Shown: positions 1 to 5,859, numbered from the stretch's first letter. The stretch is 6,584 nucleotides of DNA from Thermoplasmata archaeon (GCA_030040865.1 JASHSX010000105.1:1-6584); one strand, 5' to 3'. Program-made: numbers and translations. The notes: a model not told the origin generated them from the letters alone.

Positions 1-1193
1 GGGAGCCCGTCCGGACTGAAGTTGTAGTAGCCGCCCCAGCAGTTCTCGAGGCGGGCCGCCGACGTCTCGAACCGGGGCAGGTACGGGGTGACAGCGGGCA
101 GAAGGTCGGTCGCGAACGCCTCCCGATCCCCGAGTTGGGCCATGTTGTAGTCGAGCCGGCCGTCCCGGCCCGGGTCCTCGCGGGTACCGATCGGATGAGC
201 GACCGTGTCGACGCCCCCGATCCAGAGGTGCCGCTGGCGGAAGATCGGCTTGAGGGTAGCCCCCGAGGGGAGGATCACGAACGGGCACCGGCTCCGGCCT
301 CCCGGCGCGTCGATCGCGTCGACCGGCGCCTCCCATTGGAGGAGCTCCTCGACCGCCGGTCCCGAGACGGCGTTCAGCAGCTGGAGCCGGGGGCTGCAGG
401 CGGTGGCCATCCCGAGCGGATCGAGGATCCGGCTCGACCAGGCACCGGCCGCGACGACCACGCGGTCCGCCCGGACCGACCGCCCGTTGCCGAAATCGAC
501 CCGGGATATCCGGAGACGACCGGCCATGTGGTCCTGGAAGGCGAACGGGCGCTTGGAGTCGTCATGGAGCAGGATCTCGTCCCGTCCCTCGAAGGAGAGG
601 CGCTGGACGCACGTGTCGAACGCGAACTCGACGCCCTGCCGTTTCGCCGCGTCGCAGTAGTACCGCGCGAGCACCTCGGGCGCGATCGCGCCGCAGCTCC
701 GACCGAACAGACCACCGGTGATCGGTTCGGGAGGCGGAGCCCCGTCGCCCTCGTACCACCGGGAGGGGGCCAGCTCGAGACCGGGGCAGGTGCGCAACGC
801 CTCGACGTCGACGGCCTGGGCGTCGATGATGCCCTCGCTGCGCGCTGCGAAGGCGAGGTACTCGGCGCGACGCCGCTCGGGAAGGAGCCACAGGTACCCG
901 AAGAGGTCGAGCAAAGGGACCGGAGCCCGGAGGCGGTCGTCCTCCTCCATGAGCCGCCGGTAGAACGCGATGGAGTTCTTCGCGAGCAGGTGGTTGTCCC
1001 ACGAACTGAAGACGTCCCGCACCATCGAACTGCTCGCCCCCATCGATCCCTCTCCGGGTCCGGAGCGGGCCTCCACCACGAGGATCGAACGGCGGGGATC
1101 GCGTTCGATCAGATGGTAGGCCGACGCGAGGCCGAACGGCCCGGCCCCGACGACCACGACATCGTAGCGGTCTCGGTCGGGCATGCTCGGCAT
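1..1193 (-). CDS. FAD-dependent oxidoreductase, DAO superfamily (3'-truncated by window edge)
   Basis: Predicted flavoprotein that oxidises a C-N bond of an amine or amino acid, passing electrons to oxygen or another acceptor; the substrate is unknown. The visible 397 residues begin with a Rossmann strand and dinucleotide loop GAGPFG (residues 16-21), followed by an acidic residue, E41, at the end of the second strand where FAD ribose is usually held. A second flavin-contact motif AAGAWS lies at 248-253, and WGGYYNFSPDG (386-396) matches the C-terminal FAD region of the family. The stretch at about 50-80 (SMGASSSMVRD, then NSIAFYRR) recalls FOXRED1-like members. No cysteine sits where monomeric sarcosine oxidase attaches FAD covalently: C385 is about three residues too early, so FAD is probably non-covalent. 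The start is taken at 1193; an in-frame ATG at 1184 is the alternative. There is no signal peptide, so the protein is cytoplasmic. It is divergent from the aldolase gene. The last few tens of residues lie outside the window. The family is certain, the substrate is not. Confidence 0.88.
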   Translation of the reverse strand, partial: MPSMPDRDRYDVVVVGAGPFGLASAYHLIERDPRRSILVVEARSGPGEGSMGASSSMVRDVFSSWDNHLLAKNSIAFYRRLMEEDDRLRAPVPLLDLFGYLWLLPERRRAEYLAFAARSEGIIDAQAVDVEALRTCPGLELAPSRWYEGDGAPPPEPITGGLFGRSCGAIAPEVLARYYCDAAKRQGVEFAFDTCVQRLSFEGRDEILLHDDSKRPFAFQDHMAGRLRISRVDFGNGRSVRADRVVVAAGAWSSRILDPLGMATACSPRLQLLNAVSGPAVEELLQWEAPVDAIDAPGGRSRCPFVILPSGATLKPIFRQRHLWIGGVDTVAHPIGTREDPGRDGRLDYNMAQLGDREAFATDLLPAVTPYLPRFETSAARLENCWGGYYNFSPDGL

Positions 1194-1230
1194 CGCGCCC
1201 CGCGGGGACGCGGCCAGCCAACCGGCGGCA

Positions 1231-1240
1231 CTTTATCAAA
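1231..1240 (-). promoter_or_regulatory. Putative TATA box for the oxidoreductase at 1193
   Basis: On the minus strand this reads TTTGATAAAG, the only AT-rich island in a GC-rich gap. Its centre is about 42 bases before the start at 1193, which predicts a leader of roughly 15 bases. Read on the plus strand it is CTTTATCAAA, matching the box seen before other genes here, so it may also or instead serve as an upstream promoter for the aldolase. Direction cannot be settled from sequence. Confidence 0.4.
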
Positions 1241-1293
1241 CGGAGTTCGGAGGCTCCCATCCGACCGTCGTTCCGTGGGGCCGCCTCGGAAGG

Positions 1294-1299
1294 CTTATC
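1294..1299 (+). promoter_or_regulatory. Putative TATA box for the HpcH/HpaI aldolase
   Basis: CTTATC in a GC-rich surround, centred about 31 bases before the ATG at 1328. This spacing predicts a transcript beginning within a few bases of the start codon. No Shine-Dalgarno sequence lies at the usual spacing; the GGAGG at 1304-1308 is about 20 bases upstream and part of a palindrome, too far to place a ribosome. Confidence 0.55.
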
Positions 1300-1303
1300 G
1301 CGC

Positions 1304-1313
1304 GGAGGCCTCC
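1304..1313. promoter_or_regulatory. 10-base palindrome GGAGGCCTCC between TATA box and aldolase start
   Basis: A perfect 10-base palindrome directly downstream of the CTTATC box at 1294-1299 and 15 bases before the ATG at 1328, in core promoter DNA where a bound protein would block initiation. It belongs to a sequence (1303-1323) that is imperfectly repeated at 1248-1267. An operator role is inferred; in DNA this GC-rich a 10-base palindrome can also arise by chance. Confidence 0.25.
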
Positions 1314-1327
1314 CTCCCGACCGGCCG

Positions 1328-2119
1328 ATGCAGAACCCGCTCAAGCACCGACTCAGCTCGGCGGCGGGGCCGAGCTTCGGGACGTGGATCTCCTCGTCCT
1401 CGTTCGTCGCGCTGGACGCGCTGCGGGGCGCGGGCTTCGAGTGGCTGATGATCGATACCGAGCACTCCGCGATCGATCCGGAGACGATCGCCTCGATGAT
1501 CGCGGTCTGCGGCGAGGGCGGCCCCACGCCGCTCGTCCGGGTGGGCGATGTGAACCAATACCTGATCAAGCAGGCGCTCGACGCCGGGGCGCGCGGGGTC
1601 CTCGTCCCGCTCGTGAGCACGATCGACCAGGCCCGGGCGGCGGTCGCCTATGCGAAGTACCCGCCCGACGGCGTCCGGGGAGCCGCCGCCTCCGCGGCCT
1701 CCCGCTACGGGAAGGACCTCGCCACGTACCTCCGCACCGCCAACGCCGAGACGTTCGTCGGCGTCCAGATCGAGACGCGAGAGGCGCTCCAGCACCTCGA
1801 GGGGATCGCCGGGGTCGAAGGGGTCGATATGCTCTTCGTCGGACCGACCGACCTGACGCTCAGCCTGGGCCTGCTCGATGATCGGACGAATCCGAAGGTG
1901 CGGGAGGCGATGCGGCGCGTGGTGGAGGCCTGCCGGCGCCACCACCGGATCGCCGGCACGCTCGTGCTCGACGCGGACGAAGCGAGGACCGCGGTCGAGC
2001 TCGGCTTCACCTTCATCTCGCTCGCCTCGGATGTCCGACTCCTCCTCAACGGGGCGAAGGCCTTCCGGGAGAGCGTCCTGACGACCGGGGCGCCGGCTTC
2101 GAAGCCTACTTCGCCGTAG
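1328..2119 (+). CDS. HpcH/HpaI aldolase family protein (class II 2-oxo acid aldolase)
   Basis: Predicted metal-dependent aldolase that reversibly cleaves a 4-hydroxy-2-oxo acid to pyruvate and an aldehyde, as HpaI, GarL and RhmA do. It is a cytoplasmic TIM barrel of 263 residues, close to the family's usual 250-270. Key residues are visible: IDTEHS at 42-47 supplies the catalytic-type H46, R71 in VRVGD would hold the pyruvate carboxylate, VQIET puts E149 and GPTDL puts D175 as the metal ligands. As I recall HpaI, its metal ligands carry the same numbers and its His/Arg are offset by one. The RG pair of PPDGVRG (113-118) is also typical. The ATG at 1328 is favoured because the CTTATC box lies about 31 bases upstream and the N-terminus has family length. 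Its stop is 2 bases from the stop of the convergent oxidase gene. The natural aldehyde partner cannot be told from sequence. The two flanking amine-oxidase-type flavoenzymes hint at amino-acid-derived oxo acids, which is inference only. Confidence 0.92.
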   Translation: MQNPLKHRLSSAAGPSFGTWISSSSFVALDALRGAGFEWLMIDTEHSAIDPETIASMIAVCGEGGPTPLVRVGDVNQYLIKQALDAGARGVLVPLVSTIDQARAAVAYAKYPPDGVRGAAASAASRYGKDLATYLRTANAETFVGVQIETREALQHLEGIAGVEGVDMLFVGPTDLTLSLGLLDDRTNPKVREAMRRVVEACRRHHRIAGTLVLDADEARTAVELGFTFISLASDVRLLLNGAKAFRESVLTTGAPASKPTSP

Positions 2120-2121
2120 AC

Positions 2122-3294
2122 CTACCGGGGGCTCCTTCCGTCCGCCCCCGCGGGCGACTGGCCCGCAGGGTCCTCGAATCGACCCGGGTCGAAGAGCGAG
2201 AGGTCGAAACCGGGATCCTCTCCGCCCACCAGCCGATCGACCACCTCGCCGATCACGCTCGTGAACTTGAATCCGTGGCCGGAGCACGCGCTCACGACGA
2301 CGACGCGGTCGTGGCGGGGATGCCGACCGAGCACGAAGTGATGGTCCGGTGTGTTCGTGTAGAGGCAGGACGTGTGATCCGTCTCCGTCGAGCGAACGCC
2401 GCGGAGCCGCTCCGCGACGAACCGTCGGACCGGCTCGGCCTCCGCCGCGGTGAAGGTCCGGTCGACCGCGCCGGGGGAGGTCGAGATCCGGCCCGACCAC
2501 GTCCCGAGCTTCACCCCGTCTCCGAAGTCCGGGAGCCCGTAGGTATGTTCCTCCGGACCGCGGTCCCAGAGGAACACCGGCATCCGCTCGGGTCGCGCCG
2601 TCGCAGGATCGGTCGGGGGAAACCAGAGCATGAACTGTCGCTCGATCTCGAGGGGAAGGCGAAGGTCGGTCACGGTCTCCCGGGTCCAAGCCCCGACGCT
2701 CAGCACGAGGTGGGCCGCCCGGTACAGCGCGCGGGCCGTGCGCACCTCGACTCCGTCGGACGAAGCCGACCAGCTCACGAGCGGTTCGTCGTAGCGGAGC
2801 GCGGCCCCGGCCGCCCGCGCCCCGTCCGCGTGCGCCCGGACGCAGTTTTCGGGGAAGAGAGCCCCCGCGTTCGGGTCCCAGACCGCGACCTCGCCGCTGG
2901 CGAGACGGAACTGGGGGTACCGGCGCCCGACCTCCTCGGCGTCGAGGAGCTCGTGCTCGAGCCGGCACGCTTTCGCGACCCGGAGCGCCCCCGCGACGCT
3001 GGGCGACTCCGGCGTTCCGAGCACCAGACCTCCGGTCGGCCGGAGGATCGGCGCCCGGCTTTCCGACTGCAGCTCGCGCCACAACACCTGGGCGCGCTGG
3101 ACCAGGGGGACGTAGGCGGCCCCCTCGAAGTACGCGGTCCGATAGATGCGGCTGCGGCCGTGCGACGAGCCCTGCTCGTGGGTCGGGCCGAACCGTTCGA
3201 GCCCGAGCACCGACCGCCCTCGCCTCGCCAGGTGGAACGCGGCCGACGCGCCGGCGCCGCCGAGCCCGACCACGATCGTGTCCGCCCGGTCCAT
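2122..3294 (-). CDS. Monomeric sarcosine oxidase / N-methyltryptophan oxidase-like flavoenzyme (MSOX/SolA family)
   Basis: Predicted to oxidise the N-alkyl C-N bond of a secondary amine or N-methyl amino acid using FAD and oxygen, giving the amine, an aldehyde and peroxide. The 390-residue length matches MSOX (about 390). In order: GLGGAG Rossmann loop (10-15), ribose-binding E33, then HGRSRIYR (45-52), which places H45, R49 and R52 at the numbers I recall for MSOX active-site residues. VKLG carries K262, the likely equivalent of the oxygen-activating MSOX K265. SCLYTNTPD puts C310 at the covalent-FAD cysteine position, and SGHGFKF (338-344) supplies K343, equivalent to the substrate carboxylate-binding lysine. 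The residue matching MSOX H269 appears to be W266, so the substrate may not be sarcosine. The last 20 or so residues are Gly/Pro/Arg-rich and probably disordered. The start at 3294 fits a family N-terminus with few extra residues. Divergent from the SRPBCC gene and tail-to-tail with the aldolase. Family firm, substrate open. Confidence 0.92.
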   Translation of the reverse strand: MDRADTIVVGLGGAGASAAFHLARRGRSVLGLERFGPTHEQGSSHGRSRIYRTAYFEGAAYVPLVQRAQVLWRELQSESRAPILRPTGGLVLGTPESPSVAGALRVAKACRLEHELLDAEEVGRRYPQFRLASGEVAVWDPNAGALFPENCVRAHADGARAAGAALRYDEPLVSWSASSDGVEVRTARALYRAAHLVLSVGAWTRETVTDLRLPLEIERQFMLWFPPTDPATARPERMPVFLWDRGPEEHTYGLPDFGDGVKLGTWSGRISTSPGAVDRTFTAAEAEPVRRFVAERLRGVRSTETDHTSCLYTNTPDHHFVLGRHPRHDRVVVVSACSGHGFKFTSVIGEVVDRLVGGEDPGFDLSLFDPGRFEDPAGQSPAGADGRSPR

Positions 3295-3324
3295 GCCCTT
3301 CCGGCCCGGAGAAACGGCAGGGAC

Positions 3325-3333
3325 GGATTAGCG
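3325..3333 (-). promoter_or_regulatory. Putative TATA box for the sarcosine oxidase-like gene
   Basis: On the minus strand this reads CGCTAATCC, centred about 35 bases before the start at 3294. It resembles the CTT(T)ATC boxes of neighbouring genes but is weaker. The stronger island at 3367-3372 belongs by spacing to the plus-strand gene; if shared, it would give this gene a leader of about 50 bases. Confidence 0.35.
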
Positions 3334-3366
3334 TAGGGTCGGCCGGGAAGTGCCGGGGAACGACCG

Positions 3367-3372
3367 CTTATC
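3367..3372 (+). promoter_or_regulatory. Putative TATA box for the SRPBCC gene (leaderless)
   Basis: CTTATC centred 27 bases before the ATG at 3397, exactly the spacing at which an archaeal TATA box would start transcription at the A of the start codon. No Shine-Dalgarno-like sequence lies between. This is the cleanest promoter-start pair in the window and supports both the ATG choice and the archaeal assignment. Confidence 0.6.
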
Positions 3373-3396
3373 TTCGACCGCGCCTCGGTCGGCCCG

Positions 3397-3882
3397 ATGG
3401 CGGAGCGGGGACATCGGTTCTTCGGGACGACCCGGGTCCGGGTCACCAAGACCGTGAACGCTCCTCTCCGATACGTCTACGACTGGAGCACCGATTACCG
3501 GCCCGACGACGGCGGCCTGTCGGCGCGCCGACCCCGGCCTCGGTTCCGCGTGCTCCGACTCTCGAAGAACCGCGTGCTCCGCATCCGTACCACACCGAAC
3601 GGGACCCCCGACCCGGACGTCGCGGTCGACGTCGTCCGCCTCGACCCGCCTTCCCGGTGGCATACCGACCAGATCGACGAGACCGATCGCGAGTCCGTCG
3701 ACTACCGGCTCTCCGCCCTCGGACCGAAACGGACCCGGCTCACGCTCCTCGTCACCGAACGGTGGCTGACGCCCGACCATCCGACGTCCGCCGAGCTTGC
3801 CGAGCGGCTCTCTCGCGGATGGGACCGGTACATCGGAGCGCTCGAGAGCCGCTACCGGGCGGGCCGTCCCGCGAAGGGGTAG
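3397..3882 (+). CDS. SRPBCC-superfamily (START/polyketide cyclase-like) protein
   Basis: A 161-residue protein that fits the small helix-grip fold of the SRPBCC superfamily, whose members bind a hydrophobic ligand in a deep cavity or act as cyclases, hydrolases or chaperone cofactors. The first strand RVRVTKTV (13-20) is followed by NAPLRYVYDWSTDY (21-34), the usual short helices after 'xxxxxxAPxxxVY'. Then come alternating strands, with VDYRLSALG (101-109) and TRLTLLVTERW (113-123) as edge strands, and a long C-terminal amphipathic helix (about 130-156). There is no signal peptide or membrane segment. The residues are unusually rich in Arg and Pro (for example 44-52). The ATG is set by the box 27 bases upstream. 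It is convergent with the ferredoxin gene with 8 bases between stops. No catalytic residues can be named, and the fold call rests on pattern resemblance. Function unknown; ligand binding is the most one can say. Confidence 0.75.
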   Translation: MAERGHRFFGTTRVRVTKTVNAPLRYVYDWSTDYRPDDGGLSARRPRPRFRVLRLSKNRVLRIRTTPNGTPDPDVAVDVVRLDPPSRWHTDQIDETDRESVDYRLSALGPKRTRLTLLVTERWLTPDHPTSAELAERLSRGWDRYIGALESRYRAGRPAKG

Positions 3883-3890
3883 CGGTCGCG

Positions 3891-4169
3891 CTACTTGTAC
3901 GTAGAGAGGTGGACCTTCCCCTCGTCGTCCTTGATCGTGATGCACTCCCCTTCGCACTCGAAGAGGCAAGCCTCGCAGACGATGCACTCGGGGCCATTGA
4001 TGACGGCGGATTTCTCGCCTCGGAACTGGAACTTCGCGGCGATGCCGGCATCGTCGACGACGTCCGGGAACTGGTCCCGCGGCTTCATCTCGAAGACGTT
4101 GACCGGACAGACATCCCGGCAGTGGGCGCAGCCGGTGCACTTCCCCAACTCTACGTCGACCTGAACCAT
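3891..4169 (-). CDS. Small 2[4Fe-4S]-type ferredoxin with atypical second motif
   Basis: A cytoplasmic electron carrier of 92 residues. The first motif is CTGCAHCRDVCP (C11, C14, C17, C21, P22), the classical CxxCxxCxxxCP. The second is CIVCEACLFEC (C62, C65, C68, C72) and lacks the usual proline after its fourth cysteine; instead EGE and a further cysteine, C76, follow. In two-cluster ferredoxins the fourth cysteine of each motif ligates the other cluster, so C11/C14/C17/C72 and C62/C65/C68/C21 are the expected sets, with C76 spare. The motifs are about 40 residues apart, longer than in minimal clostridial ferredoxins, with an acidic and aromatic linker. The ATG at 4169 is chosen over an in-frame TTG at 4199: it starts right at the family's first strand (MVQVDVELGKC) and is preceded by AAGGA at 7 bases spacing, a plausible ribosome site. 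Divergent from the DUF72 gene. The redox partner is unknown; archaeal oxoacid oxidoreductases commonly use such ferredoxins. Confidence 0.92.
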   Translation of the reverse strand: MVQVDVELGKCTGCAHCRDVCPVNVFEMKPRDQFPDVVDDAGIAAKFQFRGEKSAVINGPECIVCEACLFECEGECITIKDDEGKVHLSTYK

Positions 4170-4176
4170 CCTCGTT

Positions 4177-4181
4177 TCCTT
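4177..4181 (-). promoter_or_regulatory. Possible Shine-Dalgarno site of the ferredoxin
   Basis: On the minus strand AAGGA precedes the ATG at 4169 with 7 bases between. It decides for this ATG over the upstream TTG at 4199. It stands out because the other genes in the window show no comparable ribosome site; the upstream box at 4214-4222 also leaves room for a leader of about 20 bases. Confidence 0.4.
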
Positions 4182-4213
4182 CGGGGCGTAGCCACGCAAC
4201 TCACCCCGGCGTG

Positions 4214-4222
4214 CCTATTTGG
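4214..4222 (-). promoter_or_regulatory. Putative TATA box for the ferredoxin
   Basis: On the minus strand CCAAATAGG, centred about 49 bases before the ATG at 4169. It predicts transcription starting near 4192 and a leader of about 23 bases that would contain the AAGGA site. The box is too close (19 bases) to the TTG at 4199 for that codon to be transcribed from it as a start. Confidence 0.4.
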
Positions 4223-4280
4223 GCTTTACCCGACCGTGGAAGCGACATAAATCCCGGGCCTGTTTCGCCACCCTCCCCGC

Positions 4281-4290
4281 CCCTATTTCC
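4281..4290 (+). promoter_or_regulatory. Putative TATA box for the DUF72 gene
   Basis: CCCTATTTCC, centred about 36 bases before the GTG start at 4322, leaving a leader of roughly 10 bases. A second candidate, CATAAATC at 4246-4253, would give a leader of about 45 bases. The 4281 box lies in the loop of a 7-base inverted repeat (CCACCCT at 4268-4274 and AGGGTGG at 4299-4305). Which box is used cannot be told by eye. Confidence 0.35.
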
Positions 4291-4321
4291 CCTCGAACAG
4301 GGTGGGTCCGCCTGACGGTCC

Positions 4322-5095
4322 GTGTCGGAGATCTACCTCGGCACCAGCGGATGGGATTACCCGGAATGGGTGGGTCGGTTCTATCCGAAGCGCGGCGTGA
4401 GCGACCAGCTCCGCTTCTACACCGGGCAGTTCCCGATCGTCGAGGTCAACTCGACGTTCTATCGGCTCCCGCCCGTGTCCGTGGCCCAGTCGTGGGTCCG
4501 CCGCACGCCGAAGGGGTTCCGCTTCGCCCTCAAATTCCCGCAGACGATCACCCACGACAAGAAGCTCGTCGCGGCGGAGCCGGAGATCGACCAGTTCGCG
4601 CGGTTCCTGAAGCCGCTCGAGGAGTCGCACAAGCTGGCCGCGGCGCTGGTGCAGCTGCCGCCGTCATTGCGCTTCGAGCCCGCGACGGTCCGGCGCTTCT
4701 ACGAGAGCATTCCCGAGGGGATCCCGGTGGCCGTGGAACCTCGGGAGCGATCCTGGCTCCGGCCCGAATCGAAGGCGCTCCTCCGGGAATTCGGCTTCGC
4801 GTACGTGGTCGTCGACGAGCCGTTGTTGCCGATCGATCTGGCCGTGACCGCTTCGTTCAGCTACGTGCGGTGGCACGGGCACGGCAAGGAAATCTGGTAC
4901 GACTACACGTACCGGCCCGACGAACTGCGCGCGTGGCTCCCACGCCTTGGGGAACTCGCGGCGCAGACCGACACGATCTATGGCTTCTTCAACAACCACT
5001 TCCGAGGTGATGCGGCCGTCAACGCCCGAAGCCTATCGGAGCTCCTGAACCTGCCTCCGCCGGCATGGACCCTGGGTGGGAAGCTCGTTCCCTGA
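4322..5095 (+). CDS. DUF72 family protein (YecE-like)
   Basis: A 257-residue cytoplasmic protein of the DUF72 family, a TIM-barrel-like fold found across bacteria and archaea whose biochemical role is not established. Nearly all family landmarks are present: GTSGW (7-11) with YPEW following, EVNSTFYRLP (41-50), KFPQTITHD (71-79), VQLPPS (110-115), VEPRERSW (138-145), YVRWHG (181-186) and YGFFNNHFRGDAAVNA (220-235). The conserved acidic, histidine and asparagine residues line one end of the barrel in the family and suggest an enzyme, but no reaction can be assigned. The start is a GTG; an in-frame TGA at 4313 rules out anything further upstream, and GTSGW appears at the usual distance from the N-terminus. 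Divergent from the ferredoxin and tail-to-tail with the DUF998 gene, 10 bases between stops. Length and motifs suggest a complete, functional gene. Confidence 0.93.
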   Translation: MSEIYLGTSGWDYPEWVGRFYPKRGVSDQLRFYTGQFPIVEVNSTFYRLPPVSVAQSWVRRTPKGFRFALKFPQTITHDKKLVAAEPEIDQFARFLKPLEESHKLAAALVQLPPSLRFEPATVRRFYESIPEGIPVAVEPRERSWLRPESKALLREFGFAYVVVDEPLLPIDLAVTASFSYVRWHGHGKEIWYDYTYRPDELRAWLPRLGELAAQTDTIYGFFNNHFRGDAAVNARSLSELLNLPPPAWTLGGKLVP

Positions 5096-5105
5096 ATCCC
5101 CGCGC

Positions 5106-5813
5106 TCAGCCCCGGATCACCGATCCGCGGGAGCGGTCGGTCAGGAGCAGCTGCAGTGCGACGAGGAGGATCCAGAGAAGCACCAACCCGATGAAGATGC
5201 GTTCGACCAGGCCGAAAACATGGGCCAGCCGGTGGATCACCGACGTACCGAGCGTCACGAAGACCATCACGACACTGAGCCCGGCGATCACGCGTGCGGC
5301 GAGATCGATCCGGCGCAACCGCTCTTCCCCGGCGAGGTGAAAGGAGAGCAGGAGCGTGCCGAAAGCTCCGCCGAGGAACGCCACGGCCGCGGTGAGGTTA
5401 TGGATGGTGCCGTGGACGGTCACGACGGAGCCGACGTCCGTGGGGGACGCGGCGAGGATGAAGGCGCCGGCCCCCCAGATCGCGAGCAGGGCCAGTCCGA
5501 CGCGGGCGGTCTTTCCCCATCGAGTGGCGCCGACGGCGCCGAACAGGAACGCGAAGGTGAGCAGCCCCCGGACGACGAAGTTCACCGTCATGACGTAGCC
5601 GTACGGCCCCACGGCGAGGTCGCTCTCCGCCTGGGAGATCGGACTGTAGTGCGGTGGCAGTAGCTGGGCGATCACATCCAGCACGATGTACACCGCGATT
5701 CCAACGACGGCCATAGAAAGCCCGAGACGAGTCCGGGGGCTCAGAGGCGTCTGATCAGCCGGCGTCGTCGAGGGCTCGGCCGGATTACCCGCGGTGGCAG
5801 GAACGCTCGACAT
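5106..5813 (-). CDS. DUF998 family integral membrane protein
   Basis: A 235-residue membrane protein with six predicted hydrophobic helices at about 30-52, 73-96, 103-123, 137-160, 170-190 and 201-225. The signature YSPISQAESDLAVGPYG (56-72), in the first extracytoplasmic-type loop, is characteristic of DUF998, whose function is unknown. A histidine pair H134 and H138 (HGTIH) precedes helix 4, and H194 and H198 sit between helices 5 and 6; these are worth noting as possible ligands, though no metal role is known to me. The first 28 residues are Pro/Thr/Ser/Ala-rich, polar and likely disordered, with no cleavable signal. The ATG at 5813 lies 35 bases from a CTTTATC box. The gene is divergent from an ABC transporter ATPase across a 197-base gap with two palindromes. 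A shared membrane role is possible but only by position. Confidence 0.88.
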   Translation of the reverse strand: MSSVPATAGNPAEPSTTPADQTPLSPRTRLGLSMAVVGIAVYIVLDVIAQLLPPHYSPISQAESDLAVGPYGYVMTVNFVVRGLLTFAFLFGAVGATRWGKTARVGLALLAIWGAGAFILAASPTDVGSVVTVHGTIHNLTAAVAFLGGAFGTLLLSFHLAGEERLRRIDLAARVIAGLSVVMVFVTLGTSVIHRLAHVFGLVERIFIGLVLLWILLVALQLLLTDRSRGSVIRG

Positions 5814-5844
5814 CGGCAGCGCTTCGGGTGCTACCTTTGGGAAC

Positions 5845-5851
5845 GATAAAG
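5845..5851 (-). promoter_or_regulatory. Putative TATA box for the DUF998 gene
   Basis: On the minus strand CTTTATC, the fullest match to the box seen in this window, centred 35 bases before the ATG at 5813 and predicting a leader under 10 bases. The palindrome at 5860-5874 lies immediately upstream of it, where a regulator or the BRE-binding factor would sit. Confidence 0.55.
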
Positions 5852-5859
5852 TGTCCGAA

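Larger units (their letters stand above)
1248..1323 (+). repeat. Imperfect direct repeat in the aldolase/oxidoreductase divergent gap
   Basis: CGGAGGCTCCCATCCGACCG (1248-1267) and a 21-base near-copy at 1303-1323 differ by an inserted C and one or two substitutions. Each follows a TTATC-N3-CGGAG element (1233-1245 and 1295-1307). The arrangement suggests a duplicated promoter segment about 55-62 bases apart, or paired regulator sites. It is short and GC-rich, so chance similarity is not excluded. Confidence 0.35.

Noticed and set aside
135..1448. Plus-strand open frame of 437 codons opposite the first oxidoreductase
   Set aside because: The product is Arg/Gly/Pro/Glu-rich with no recognisable motif, while the minus strand encodes a clear DAO-superfamily enzyme. 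It is a typical antisense frame of GC-rich DNA.
2117..2124. Search for a bidirectional terminator between the aldolase and oxidase stops
   Set aside because: Only 2 bases separate the stop codons, with no hairpin or T-tract visible; any terminator must lie inside the opposing coding region.
1295..3082. Minus-strand open frame of 595 codons across the aldolase and into the oxidase
   Set aside because: Composition is Arg/Gly/Ala-dominated, it runs antisense to a convincing HpcH/HpaI aldolase and out of frame with the sarcosine oxidase-like gene. No family motif appears.
2275..3336. Plus-strand open frame of 353 codons opposite the sarcosine oxidase-like gene
   Set aside because: Low-complexity Arg/Pro/Glu translation with no domain; the true gene on the minus strand has complete active-site motifs.
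3891..4199. Longer ferredoxin beginning at a TTG at 4199
   Set aside because: The ten extra residues match nothing in ferredoxins, the TATA-like box is only about 19 bases upstream of the TTG, and the ATG at 4169 has a plausible ribosome site.
3328..4250. Long open frames on both strands (minus 3328-4140, plus 3657-4250) over the SRPBCC and ferredoxin genes
   Set aside because: They overlap two well-supported genes out of frame and carry no motifs; their coding-like length reflects high GC content.
4219..5010. Plus-strand open frame of 263 codons overlapping the DUF72 gene
   Set aside because: It lies one frame off the DUF72 gene, which carries essentially all family motifs; its own translation is Arg/Ala/Gly-rich and featureless.
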